From an uncultured Eubacteriales bacterium (GTDB lineage: Bacteria > Bacillota > Clostridia > Oscillospirales > CAG-272), in NCBI GenBank assembly GCA_958414825.1, contig CATYXQ010000004.1:1-64000 (forward strand): a stretch of 64,000 bases of DNA, given 5' to 3'. Every line of letters starts with the position of its first letter. The first letter of the stretch is position 1. A model generated the notes under the pieces. That model saw only the letters and a program-made list of their open reading frames with translations, was not told the origin of the DNA and searched no databases. This document shows positions 1 through 8,480 of this stretch, piece after piece. A program made the position numbers and the translations under genes.

Positions 1-62
1 TCTGACTAATATATAAATTTTATTTTGACTGCGGCTTTTTTAACACAATTGCTCTGTTGCGT

Positions 63-506
63 TTAGTGTTCCTCAAGATCGGCTTGCGCTTTTGTTTTTT
101 GCACGGTACCGTGCGGATGGTGCGGCGGGGCGTATATCGTGTATATTTTCAGCGGTTGTTTTCCAGTGTTTACGATATTGTGCCATGTGCCGGCCGGTAC
201 AAAAACAGCGTATCCGCTGTAAACGGGACATTGTACATTTAAGCAGCATTTGGATGGTCCCATCATTGCGATACCGTTTCCGCTCTCAATTCTGATAAAT
301 TGATCGGTATCCGGGTGAACCTCCAGACCGATTTCGCCGCCGGCCGGAATGCTCATCAGCGTAAGTTGCAGATTGGAGCCTGTCCACATCGCCGTACGAT
401 AATTTGTATTTTGCAAGGCAGCTTGATCTATGTTTACGATAAACGGTTCCGGGCCGTAATCCGTTATCGGCATTTGATGGCAGGTATCGTTGGTTCTGAA
501 TCTCAT
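63..506 (-). CDS. Cupin-domain protein
   Basis: A 147-residue single-domain cupin. The middle holds the two cupin motifs: a G-x5-HxH-like stretch (GGEIGLEVHPDTDQFIRIESG, split here as GGEIGLEVHP then DTDQFIRIESG) and a second motif with VPAGTWHNIVNTG. His/Glu residues in these motifs normally hold a metal in the beta-barrel. Small stand-alone cupins of this kind occur in many anaerobes without a fixed substrate, so function is open (sugar isomerase-like, sensor or oxygenase). The start ATG is preceded by AAAGGGGGAG. The gene stands alone, divergent from the decayed patch on its right. Confidence 0.8.
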   Translation of the reverse strand: MRFRTNDTCHQMPITDYGPEPFIVNIDQAALQNTNYRTAMWTGSNLQLTLMSIPAGGEIGLEVHPDTDQFIRIESGNGIAMMGPSKCCLNVQCPVYSGYAVFVPAGTWHNIVNTGKQPLKIYTIYAPPHHPHGTVQKTKAQADLEEH

Positions 507-621
507 AAAATCTCCCCCTTTCTATAACATAGTATGTCGGCTTCATGTCGGTGTGAGGAAAGTGTATTGCTTTTTTCTTTTCGATTGTGTTATAATTGGT
601 TCGGTTGTAATTTTAGATTTT

Positions 622-942
622 ATGGATTTATGCGGGGAGACGGTATGTTTATTGTCCAAACTTAATGCAAAGCAACATATCGAGATTAACTTGGATATGG
701 ACGAACTGGATTTGACCGATGCGGAGAAGAAAGCTACCTACCAAGAAATCAAGGATTATGTGTTGGAGCACAGCGGCTTGAAAGTCAGCAGCTTGTATAT
801 CGCACAGGTAAAACAGAAGTGCGGTATCATCGAGCGGGAGAATTACAATAAGCCGAAGTCTGAGGACGCGAAACAGCCGCAATGCCCGCCGGATAAAGAA
901 AAAGCAATCAAGGAGGCATTGACGCACTTCGGCATGATTTAA
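622..942 (+). pseudogene. 3' remnant of an rlmD/rumA-type 23S rRNA (uracil-5)-methyltransferase gene
   Basis: From about position 637 the frame reads ETVCLLSKL, the typical last motif of RumA/RlmD (HVETVCLLS). It is followed by the C-terminal tail common in clostridial homologues (DELDLTDAE..YQEIKDYV..VSSLYIAQVK..CGIIERENYN, ending ALTHFGMI). The roughly 350 residues that hold the TRAM, Fe-S and SAM-binding parts are absent; upstream lies AT-rich sequence with no ribosome-binding site. I read this as a decayed 3' fragment. It could still be a short expressed protein if the tail has its own role, but there is no start signal to support that. Confidence 0.6.
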
Positions 943-953
943 GGAGGGCAATT

Positions 954-1643
954 ATGACTATTCACGAAATACAAAATTTGAACTGAGCCACTATTGAATA
1001 TGCTTCAACAGTTATTGTGCCCGGCAGGACGCTTGTTGAGCTTCGCAAACTGTGTGAGGAATATATGCTCTCCCACGGTGCGGATTCCTTTTGGTATTGG
1101 GGTGTAGGTGCGTTTGTGTTCGCCGGTGATAAGACTACTGTATCGGTATCTGGTCGTGCGTATAAAACAGATGACTACATAATTGAGCCAAACGATATTA
1201 TCACAATAGATTTAAGTCCACAGAGCAACTGCATTTGGGGCGACTATGCCAGAACGCTGATTGTAGAAAACGGCAAAATCGTCAAGGACATAGAACAAAT
1301 TCAAAATAACGAATGGCGAGACGGTCTTAAAATGGAAGCCTATCTGCACGAAGCTATGCTTGGTTTTGTGAATGAGAACACCACTTTTGAGGAGCTATTC
1401 TACTATATAAACGATAAAATTAAGGCTCGTGGTTACATCAACCTTGATTTTCTTGGAAACTTGGGTCATTCCATAGTTAAGGATAAAAGATACCGTATCT
1501 ACATCGAAAAAGGAAACACGGAAAAACTGTCCGCTGTCGAAGTGTTCACTTTTGAACCGCATATCAGCTTGCCTGGGTCATTATACGGATTCAAAAAGGA
1601 AAACATATACGGATTCGACGGTGGTGTTTTGACCGAACTATAA
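954..1643 (+). pseudogene. M24-family (aminopeptidase-P-like) peptidase gene with an in-frame TGA at codon 11
   Basis: A strong AAGGAGGG site precedes an ATG that gives MTIHEIQNLN, then TGA at 984-986. The same frame then continues without a break as ATIEYASTVIVPGRTLVEL and on to the end. The body has the pita-bread metallopeptidase features: IDLSPQSNCIWGDYART (two metal Asp), NLGHS (metal His) and FTFEPH (metal Glu). Downstream residues could be made from a GTG at 1017, but it has no Shine-Dalgarno sequence. Family members start like the segment before the stop, so this is most likely a nonsense mutation. A sequencing error cannot be excluded. Confidence 0.7.
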
Positions 1644-1719
1644 AGCAAGCCCCAATTCGATTTGTGTTCATGATCGATGAAAACATAATCAGAAATTGGA
1701 ATTTAACGGAGGATTCATT

Positions 1720-2301
1720 ATGCAAATATCAGTTTGTAAACTAACATATGAATTGTTGGACGATTGGTTAGCTTATTTTGACAAAGATGCCTTTTCAGAC
1801 AATGATGAATGGTGCGGATGTTATTGTATGTGCTACCATTGGGATCGTGAGTTGGAAAAGAAACGTGCTTGGAATTGCGATAGAGATTGCGCTGAATTTA
1901 ATAGAAAGCAAGCCATTACCTTTATAAAAAGCGGTCGTATGCAGGGATATTTAGCATACGCTGATGGAAAGGTTGTTGGATGGTGCAATTCAAACAATAA
2001 AAAATCATATAATAATGTCAATTTTAACTTTGCAGAAGAAGTACCCGATAACGGTGAGAAAATAAAATCTATTGTTTGCTTTTCTGTTTCACCGGAGTAT
2101 AGGGGCTATGGTGTTGCTACCGCTTTACTTGAATATGTATGTAAAGATGCAAAGGCAGATGGATTTGATTTAATAGAGGCATATCCATTTGAACACAATG
2201 AAAACCACTCTTATCATGGTCCTCTATCCATGTATAAAAAGAACGGATTTAGTGTGTGCTGGCAAATTGAAGGATGTATTGTTTGCAGAAAAATCCTATG
2301 A
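1720..2301 (+). CDS. GNAT-family N-acetyltransferase
   Basis: A 193-residue acetyltransferase of unknown substrate. The acetyl-CoA-binding motif A is seen as SIVCFSVSPEYRGYGVATALLEYV (Q/R-x-x-G-x-G/A type: RGYGVA), preceded by a Cys-rich N-terminus (WCGCYCMCYHWDRE) that is typical of one clostridial GNAT subfamily. The ATG follows GGAGGATTCATT, so the longer upstream reading is not needed. It sits after the broken M24 gene and before the Nudix gene, with no sign of shared function. Confidence 0.8.
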   Translation: MQISVCKLTYELLDDWLAYFDKDAFSDNDEWCGCYCMCYHWDRELEKKRAWNCDRDCAEFNRKQAITFIKSGRMQGYLAYADGKVVGWCNSNNKKSYNNVNFNFAEEVPDNGEKIKSIVCFSVSPEYRGYGVATALLEYVCKDAKADGFDLIEAYPFEHNENHSYHGPLSMYKKNGFSVCWQIEGCIVCRKIL

Positions 2302-2435
2302 TTCATATGTCCAAGATCTCGCATTCCAACTCACAGTTGTAGGTAGCGGAACTTGTGCAACAACCCGTCGCTTCCAATGCGTCTGAGAAGTGCGGTATAA
2401 TATAAGCACCAAAAAGAAAGAGGTGTGAATTATTG

Positions 2436-2915
2436 ATGTCAAAACTCGGGATAACCAATATGGTTATGGTACAGGATCAAAGCACAGGTAAAGTCGTTGT
2501 ACAGGAACGCGTAAAAAGCTGGCGCGGGATTGCTTTTCCCGGCGGTCATGCCGAGCCGAACGAATCTATTTATGACAGCGCCGTGCGGGAGATAAAAGAG
2601 GAAACTGGACTTATTATACAAAATCTTAAAGCGTGCGGTTTTATGTATTGGTTTAATAATCAGACCGAGGATAAATATTTTACATATTTTTATAAGACCA
2701 CAGAGTATTCGGGCAAGCTCCTTGACGCCACGGATGAGGGCAAAGTTTTTTGGGCGGAACTTGCCGATCTCGCTCATATGAAACTTGCACCGAACTTCCG
2801 GGAATATTTGCCGATGTTTTTGGAGGATAAATACTGTGAGGCATATTGCTCCTGGAATCGGGATATGCATCCGGACGAAAGCCGTGAAAATCCGTGGGGG
2901 ATTCTATATAGATGA
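2436..2915 (+). CDS. Nudix (MutT-like) hydrolase
   Basis: A 159-residue protein with a full Nudix box: G-x5-E-x7-REUxEExGU is met by GHAEPNESIYDSAVREIKEETGL (shown as GHAEPNESIY then DSAVREIKEETGL). This motif binds Mg2+ and hydrolyses nucleoside diphosphates linked to another moiety. The family includes 8-oxo-dGTPases, which this resembles in length and in the C-terminal W-x-x-L..L..L.PNF.EYLP segment. A TATAAT lies at 2394-2399. ATG 2436 is taken as the start; TTG 2433 directly before it is an alternative. Substrate is not knowable from sequence. Confidence 0.85.
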   Translation: MSKLGITNMVMVQDQSTGKVVVQERVKSWRGIAFPGGHAEPNESIYDSAVREIKEETGLIIQNLKACGFMYWFNNQTEDKYFTYFYKTTEYSGKLLDATDEGKVFWAELADLAHMKLAPNFREYLPMFLEDKYCEAYCSWNRDMHPDESRENPWGILYR

Positions 2916-2955
2916 TACAGGTCAAACTGAAATTAACGATTAAAAAGGAACGAAT

Positions 2956-4008
2956 ATGAAAAAAGTACTGGTCGCGATGAGCGGCGGTGTAGATTCTTCT
3001 GTTGCGGCATTGTTAATACAAAAAATGGGGTATGCTCCTACTGGGATGATGCTTCGATTGTCTGTAACGGAGGATACGATGTCAACCGGAATGCAGGCGG
3101 AGCAGGATGCGGCTGCGGTATGCGCATATCTTGAGATTCCGTTTATTTCGGCGGATTATCGTGAACAGTTTCGGAAAATTGTAATCGACTACTTTATCAG
3201 CGCCTATGAAAGAGGAGAAACCCCAAACCCTTGTGTGATTTGCAATCGGTATGCCAAATTTGATTTCATGCTCCGTGAGGCGGATCGATTGGGGGCGGAC
3301 TATATTGCAACCGGGCATTATGCTCGTGCAGAGTTTGACGGTGCGAGGGGCCGTTATTTGCTGAAGCGGGGAATGGATATATCGAAAGATCAGAGTTATA
3401 TGCTCTATAATTTAACGCAGGCGCAACTGAGCCGCGTTTTGTTTCCGCTTGGCGAAATGCAAAAAAGTGAGATTCGTAAGATCGCTGCGGAACATTCGTT
3501 TTACAGTGCGGATAAACCGGACAGCCAGGATATTTGCTTTGTACCGGATGGAGACTATGCGGCGTTTATTGAAAGAAATTCGGGAAAAATATACCCGCCG
3601 GGGCTTTTCACAGATCGACATGGATATGTGCTCGGGACGCATAAGGGATTTATACGTTACACGATCGGTCAGCGCAAGGGGCTTGGTTTAGCTTTGTCGG
3701 CGCCGATGTATGTCTGTGAAAAAAATGCCGAAACCAATACGGTCGTTTTGGGAAGCAATGAAGAACTCATGACCGATTTTTGTACGGCGGCCGCAGTCAA
3801 CTGGGTTTCGATTGCACAGCCATCGGCGCCGGTGCGGGCGGAGGTAAAGGTGCGATACAGCCAAAAGGGGGCGGCAGCCGTTGTATATCCTCTGGATAAT
3901 AGTCGGGTGCGGGTAGAATTCGATCTGCCGCAGCGAGCCGTGACGCGCGGGCAGGCGGCTGTGTTTTATGACGGCGACGTTGTTCTTGGCGGCGGTTGCA
4001 TTGAATAG
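2956..4008 (+). CDS. mnmA: tRNA-specific 2-thiouridylase MnmA
   Basis: Makes the 2-thio group of (c)mnm5s2U34 in the wobble position of tRNA Lys/Glu/Gln in the cytoplasm, using ATP and sulfur relayed from a cysteine desulfurase. The PP-loop is SGGVDSS at residues 9-15. The two catalytic cysteines sit in NPCVICNRYAKF (about residue 94) and DSQDICFVPD (about 194), with the tRNA-binding GHYAR segment between them and a C-terminal beta-barrel (YTIGQRKGLG...). At 350 residues it is family length. ATG follows AAAGGAACGAAT. The gene ends at a strong terminator. Confidence 0.95.
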   Translation: MKKVLVAMSGGVDSSVAALLIQKMGYAPTGMMLRLSVTEDTMSTGMQAEQDAAAVCAYLEIPFISADYREQFRKIVIDYFISAYERGETPNPCVICNRYAKFDFMLREADRLGADYIATGHYARAEFDGARGRYLLKRGMDISKDQSYMLYNLTQAQLSRVLFPLGEMQKSEIRKIAAEHSFYSADKPDSQDICFVPDGDYAAFIERNSGKIYPPGLFTDRHGYVLGTHKGFIRYTIGQRKGLGLALSAPMYVCEKNAETNTVVLGSNEELMTDFCTAAAVNWVSIAQPSAPVRAEVKVRYSQKGAAAVVYPLDNSRVRVEFDLPQRAVTRGQAAVFYDGDVVLGGGCIE

Positions 4009-4049
4009 CCGTTTTCGTTTCGCAGTTTGCCTGGAATTGCTTTATTTGT

Positions 4050-4080
4050 AAAAAAGAACCGTTTTGCGGTTCTTTTTTTA
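4050..4080 (+). terminator. Rho-independent terminator of mnmA
   Basis: Stem AAAGAACCG / CGGTTCTTT with a TTTTG loop and a T7 tract, 40 bases after the mnmA stop. Confidence 0.9.
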
Positions 4081-4176
4081 CCCAATTTGGTTTTGTAGTT
4101 ACAATGTTTTGCAAATGATTGATGCTCAAAGATTTTGTATTTTTGAAACTATAAAAGAATCTAATTATAAATAAGA

Positions 4177-4213
4177 CAAAAGGGATACTACTATTATTCG
4201 ATGGTAGTATCCC
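4177..4213 (-). terminator. Terminator of the ECF/DUF4430 operon
   Basis: Inverted repeat GGGATACTAC / GTAGTATCCC (10 bp) with a 12-base loop. On the minus strand it is followed by TTTTGTCTTATTT. It lies about 70 bases after the stop of the S-component gene. Confidence 0.75.
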
Positions 4214-4284
4214 CAAATTTGTATTTGAATGATATATTCTATTTGTGAGATTTATTTTTCTTATTTGAAAAAAATCGTAGAATA

Positions 4285-5421
4285 TTATTTCTCAACCAAC
4301 CCATACTTAACCTGAATCCTCTCAAGCTTGTCTATCATAGGCTCGGATATAAACCAAAGGAAAAAGGCTGTTCCAAGTGCATGGATTAAATCAAAGGGCA
4401 TTCCCATAATGTAGGCGGATATAATTATCTCCCAAGTAATTCTACTTTGCCACATAATGATTGATGCAGGATTCATAATGCCGCCGTAAATAATAAAGGT
4501 TGCTAAAAATCCGAATATACAGAGTGATACTTTTGTTTTTCGCAAGAATCCTTTTTGGAAAAGTATTCCTGCAATAAAGCCGATAATACCAAATGCAAAC
4601 ATTTGCCATGGTGTCCACGGACCTTGTCCAAAGAAAAAGTTTGAAACAAATCCTGTAACTGCACCTACCAAAAATCCTGTTTCACCGCCGAAGCACACAC
4701 CAGCAATTACAACAAGTGCAACAACAGGTTTGAATTGCGGGAGCATAAAGAATGCCGCCCTGCCTGCAACTGCAATAGCACATAATACGCTTATCACGAT
4801 AAGCTCTCTTGCCTTCGGCTTTCTTGACTCGAACACCATACAAAATGGTATCATCGTTTCAAGAATGATTAAAAGACTTATAAAATAATACTTTCTGTCC
4901 TTCAAGAAGAAAACACCGATATAAATGGTAAGCGGAATTAAAATCAGTATAAGAAAGGTTGCCCATAAGGTTCTTTTGGTCAGCTTTCTGTCTGATCTCC
5001 GAACTTGTATTACTTCAATTCCAATATCTCTTTGTGGAAAAAAGCAGAAACAAGCAACAGCAATTTCAATTATTGCGATTATTTGCAAAGTTTCAGAACC
5101 CCAAAATCTTACCTTTGCAAATTCCAATATATCAATATCTGTTATAAATGATAAGGATGTTAGTGCAAAAAGCAATGCAAAGATACTGCCGACGATAGCT
5201 CTTGCAGGGGTTAGCTGCTTTGCCTTTTCTTTTTGCGGCTTGATTTCGTTTTGAGCCTTATGCAATTTTATATACCGTGATTGTTTTTCTCTCGTTTTTA
5301 CTTTACCGCCGCAAGCGAGAATAATATCTTCTGCTAAAACTGCATCAGGAAGTCTTGTTCTTGCCATACGGTTTGCAGATGTAGTATAAAAAATCTTACC
5401 TTTGAAAATCTCTCTTGTCAT
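4285..5421 (-). CDS. ECF transporter S component (substrate-binding membrane subunit), fused to the tail of EcfA
   Basis: From ATG 5421, residues 1-45 (TREIFKGKIFYTTSANRMAR...DAVLAEDIILACGG) look like the C-terminal end of an EcfA ATPase, not part of a membrane protein. A charged linker follows, then about ten hydrophobic segments from residue 75 on. The last six (ARELIVISVLCAIAVAGRAAF to the FDLIHALGTAFFLWF segment) match an ECF S component of the group often linked to cobalamin. The frame is open upstream into the ATPase gene except for one TGA at 5479-5481, so the normal product is probably one EcfA1-A2-S chain of about 890 residues. ATG 5421 has no good ribosome-binding site. Substrate assignment (corrinoid) rests on the riboswitch and neighbours. 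Confidence 0.8.
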   Translation of the reverse strand: MTREIFKGKIFYTTSANRMARTRLPDAVLAEDIILACGGKVKTREKQSRYIKLHKAQNEIKPQKEKAKQLTPARAIVGSIFALLFALTSLSFITDIDILEFAKVRFWGSETLQIIAIIEIAVACFCFFPQRDIGIEVIQVRRSDRKLTKRTLWATFLILILIPLTIYIGVFFLKDRKYYFISLLIILETMIPFCMVFESRKPKARELIVISVLCAIAVAGRAAFFMLPQFKPVVALVVIAGVCFGGETGFLVGAVTGFVSNFFFGQGPWTPWQMFAFGIIGFIAGILFQKGFLRKTKVSLCIFGFLATFIIYGGIMNPASIIMWQSRITWEIIISAYIMGMPFDLIHALGTAFFLWFISEPMIDKLERIQVKYGLVEK

Positions 5422-5478
5422 ATCAACAGATGTTATAATTCCGTCAAAAACAAGAGCGCATCTGTCGTCATATTCTGC

Positions 5479-6960
5479 TCAGAACTCTATATCGTGCGAT
5501 TCCATGAGAACGGTAACGCTGTTTGCTTTTAATTTCATAAGAATTTTTGCAAATTCTTCTTTGAAATGTATATCCATTCCTTTTGTAGGTTCGTCAAGAA
5601 GCAGTATTTCAGGCTCCATAAGGAGTATCTTTGCAAGTGCCGCTCGTTGCTGTTCACCGCCCGATAAATCGTAAGGGTGACATTCTAAAAGATTTTCGAT
5701 TCTACAAAGAGCAGAGATGTAATGTACCTTTTGTTCTTTTTCTTTTTTAGTTAGTTTTTTATCGGAGAGTATTTCCATTAAATCCAGATAAATTGTTTTC
5801 TTTACAAATACACTCTGCGGATTCTGAGGTAGAATGCCCAAAAGTCCGTTATGTAGATTCTTGATTTTAGAAATGTCTTGTCCTTTTATCAGAACGTCAC
5901 CTCTGTATGGTGTATTAAGTCCTGATATGAGCGAAAGAGCAGTAGTCTTTCCGGTCCCGTTACCACCTACTAAACAGAAGAGTTCGCCCTTATTGACATT
6001 TAAATTAAATCCCTTTACAACATCGGGCAGTTTCTTTTCATATCTGAACCAAGCATCTTTGATTTCGATTACTGCGCTTGTGTCATCGCGTGTTTTATCT
6101 TTTGGAATAATCTCAGTATTCAATATATTATCTTTTGAATATTCTTCAAGCCATGTTCTGCCATCCCTGACAGTTAAAGGACACGGCAGAGTGTTTTTCA
6201 CTTCGCCGTGAACTCTCATAGGAGTTGGAAGCGCCTTGTACATATCGTGATTTTGGACTTTCAAAATTCTGCCGACTTCTTCGGGAATTTCATCTGCAAT
6301 GATTTTTCCGCAATCCATAACAACGACTTTATCTGCCATCGGGAAAGCATCTTCCAAACGATGCTCGGTGAGAATAACGGTTGTACCAAGCTCACGATTT
6401 ATCTTTTCAAGGTTTTTCAAAAATTCATCTGCGGCAATTGGATCAAGCTGACTGGTAGGCTCGTCAAGTATTAGCACAGAGGGCTGCATAGCCATAACGG
6501 ATGCAAGGTTTAAAAGTTGCTTTTGACCGCCTGAAAGCTCGGTTACTTTCTTGTAAAACCAAGTCTGTATACCAAAGAATGATGCCATTTCGGATACTCT
6601 TGTTCTGATTTCGGTTTGCTTATATCCAAGACTTTCTAAACCGAATGCAAGTTCATGCCATACCTTATCAGTCACAATCTGATTGTCGGGGTTCTGCATT
6701 ACAAAGCCAATGCCTGATGCTTGTTCTTTGGTATTATAGTTTGCAAGGATTTTACCATTATAATATATGTTTCCATTTATTTCACCAAAAGGTGATAACG
6801 AGGGTTTTAATAATCTTAAAAGTGTGGTTTTACCACATCCCGATTTTCCGCAAAGAGTCACAAACTCGCCTTGATTGACAGTAAGATTTATATTGTCAAG
6901 TGCTTTATTGATTTTGTTCGGATAAGTAAAACTCAAATTTTCGATTTTAAAGCTTTCCAC
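5479..6960 (-). CDS. Energy-coupling factor transporter, fused double ATPase EcfA1A2
   Basis: 493 residues with two complete ABC domains in one chain. Domain 1 (about 1-230): Walker A GKSGCGKTT, Q-loop MQNPDNQ, signature LSGGQ, Walker B VLILDEPTSQLD. Domain 2 (about 270-493): Walker A GGNGTGKTT, Q-loop LPQNPQ, signature LSGGE, Walker B ILLLDEPTKGMD. It powers the ECF importer by ATP hydrolysis at the inner face of the membrane. The GTG start is preceded by AGGAGATGATAAA and overlaps ecfT by 28 bases. The gene stops at TGA right after SHDIEF, where the family usually continues as (C/A)AEY.DR; the frame does continue so (AEYDDRCALVFDG) up to the S component, so the TGA seems to split a fused gene. 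Confidence 0.88.
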   Translation of the reverse strand: MESFKIENLSFTYPNKINKALDNINLTVNQGEFVTLCGKSGCGKTTLLRLLKPSLSPFGEINGNIYYNGKILANYNTKEQASGIGFVMQNPDNQIVTDKVWHELAFGLESLGYKQTEIRTRVSEMASFFGIQTWFYKKVTELSGGQKQLLNLASVMAMQPSVLILDEPTSQLDPIAADEFLKNLEKINRELGTTVILTEHRLEDAFPMADKVVVMDCGKIIADEIPEEVGRILKVQNHDMYKALPTPMRVHGEVKNTLPCPLTVRDGRTWLEEYSKDNILNTEIIPKDKTRDDTSAVIEIKDAWFRYEKKLPDVVKGFNLNVNKGELFCLVGGNGTGKTTALSLISGLNTPYRGDVLIKGQDISKIKNLHNGLLGILPQNPQSVFVKKTIYLDLMEILSDKKLTKKEKEQKVHYISALCRIENLLECHPYDLSGGEQQRAALAKILLMEPEILLLDEPTKGMDIHFKEEFAKILMKLKANSVTVLMESHDIEF

Positions 6961-7820
6961 TTTATCATCTCCTGAATTTCGATTATCACAGGACACATAC
7001 ACAAAAGAAAATACACCGTAAATATACTTACGCTAAACAGTGAATTTTCCGACCATTTCATTGACGGAAAGTATCTGAAATACATTCCGCCCATTATGTT
7101 TCCGATAAATGTATATATTCCCAACAGCATAATACAAAAAAACGCTTTTCTGTCTCTTTTATCAAATGTGAAGATTGAGAATGACGTTCTGCCTTTTATA
7201 CCGTATCCACGTGATTTCATACTGTCCGCTGTTTCAATGGCATTTTCAAACGACCATGTTACCATAATGGACAGGATAGTCAGTCCATGCTTTGCACGTT
7301 TAATAATATTTCCGTCTGATATGTTCCGCCCCATGCATCTTTGTGTATTTGCAATGACCTTTAATTGTGCCGCAAACTTCGGAACAAACCGAAGTGTCAT
7401 TGACAGTATTAGCGACAATGACGGTATTATTTTGCCGAAAAGATAAATGAATTTGTCGCTCGTCATGACCTCATTGTAGCAGGAAAACCAGTATATGATC
7501 GATACGATCATTACAGCCGTCGCAAATCCATAAATCACCGATTCCAGCGTCAGTGGATTTCCACTCGGAAGATAGTTTATAATCGTAACGCCCTCGTGAT
7601 TAAAAGCAGGATTTATAAGCGTCATTGCTATAAGCATCGGAAGCATATATATTAGATTTGTTTTGATTGCCTTTTTGCCTTTGAGTATTACAGAGTATAT
7701 AAAACTGCACACGAGCGAAATGCAAAGGCATACGGGGTGCATAAAAAACATCGAAAATCCGATTACAAGTACGAAGTATGTGAAATTTACAATGGGATGA
7801 TATGTCTTAAACTCATTCAT
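6933..7820 (-). CDS. ECF transporter T component (EcfT)
   Basis: 295-residue membrane protein that couples the ATPases to the S component. About six to eight hydrophobic segments are visible (e.g. FTYFVLVIGFSMFFMHPV, VIYGFATAVMIVSIIYWF, IMLLGIYTFIGNIMGG). The family's coupling-helix motif is present as ADSMKSRGYG (Ala-x-x-x-x-RG). Start ATG overlaps the end of the DUF4430 gene (stop of that gene lies at 7813), and its own end overlaps the ATPase start. This tight overlap shows one transcript and probably balanced synthesis of the transporter subunits. Confidence 0.88.
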   Translation of the reverse strand: MNEFKTYHPIVNFTYFVLVIGFSMFFMHPVCLCISLVCSFIYSVILKGKKAIKTNLIYMLPMLIAMTLINPAFNHEGVTIINYLPSGNPLTLESVIYGFATAVMIVSIIYWFSCYNEVMTSDKFIYLFGKIIPSLSLILSMTLRFVPKFAAQLKVIANTQRCMGRNISDGNIIKRAKHGLTILSIMVTWSFENAIETADSMKSRGYGIKGRTSFSIFTFDKRDRKAFFCIMLLGIYTFIGNIMGGMYFRYFPSMKWSENSLFSVSIFTVYFLLCMCPVIIEIQEMIKWKALKSKI

Positions 7821-8478
7821 TCTCGTACCCGTTTCTCGTTGAATAATCTCCGCCTATATCTCGGCCGAGGTCACAGGTATAGATCCACTCCACCTTATCG
7901 CCAGCCTTTAGTTGATAGCGGGAACAGCCGTAGTTAGGGAACCAGCCGTTGACTTTATACATCCATCCCGAAAGCTCTCTGCAATCAAACTCATAAAGGT
8001 TGGCAATCCCCTCGATATACGCGCTGTTGTATATGGGGGTATTTACAAACTCTACATGGATTTTATTTTGTTTCATTTCACGCATAAGCAGATTAAATAC
8101 ACTCTCACCCTCATAGAAAATGACTTCCTTTTCGGCATATATAATTCCATCTTTCGGAACAAGCTCGATCTTTTCTTTGTCAAGCAGATCTATGTTATGC
8201 AAAATGGTATCACACCGTACAGACAGCGTACAAGTAAGCTCCGTGTCTGATATAATCGCATTTTCGGGTTCAATCGGGGAAGGTTTTCCCTCTGGTATTG
8301 GGTCGGTAAGATATTGATCGGTTCCACTTGACACTTGTGATGATTCGCTAATATCACCGCTTGTATTTGCATCCGTTTTTGATGCAGGCGTACCTGCAGA
8401 CATAAAAGCAATTGTAAGCACCGATATTATGCAAACGGCAGCGATTATTAAATTCTTATATTTTTTCAAGCTGTTCAC
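7813..8478 (-). CDS. Membrane-anchored DUF4430 (transcobalamin-like C-terminal domain) protein
   Basis: 221 residues: an N-terminal membrane anchor (LIIAAVCIISVLTIAFMSAG), a Ser/Thr/Pro-rich linker to about residue 75, then one DUF4430 domain with the family hallmark SGWMYKVNGWFPNYG and the closing strand AGDKVEWIYTCDLGRD. In InterPro this domain is described as transcobalamin-like C-terminal; in animal intrinsic factor/transcobalamin it caps the bound cobalamin. No lipobox Cys is seen, so it is held by the uncleaved helix or released. Placed between the alpha/alpha-barrel surface protein and EcfT, it could hand ligand to the importer. That role is inference. Confidence 0.8.
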   Translation of the reverse strand: MNSLKKYKNLIIAAVCIISVLTIAFMSAGTPASKTDANTSGDISESSQVSSGTDQYLTDPIPEGKPSPIEPENAIISDTELTCTLSVRCDTILHNIDLLDKEKIELVPKDGIIYAEKEVIFYEGESVFNLLMREMKQNKIHVEFVNTPIYNSAYIEGIANLYEFDCRELSGWMYKVNGWFPNYGCSRYQLKAGDKVEWIYTCDLGRDIGGDYSTRNGYENE

Positions 8479-8480
8479 CC

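Noticed and set aside
5479..5481. Selenocysteine or alternative genetic code at in-frame TGA codons
   Set aside because: TGA ends many intact genes here (ATGA overlaps), no SECIS-like hairpin is seen after either TGA, and neither family is a known selenoprotein.
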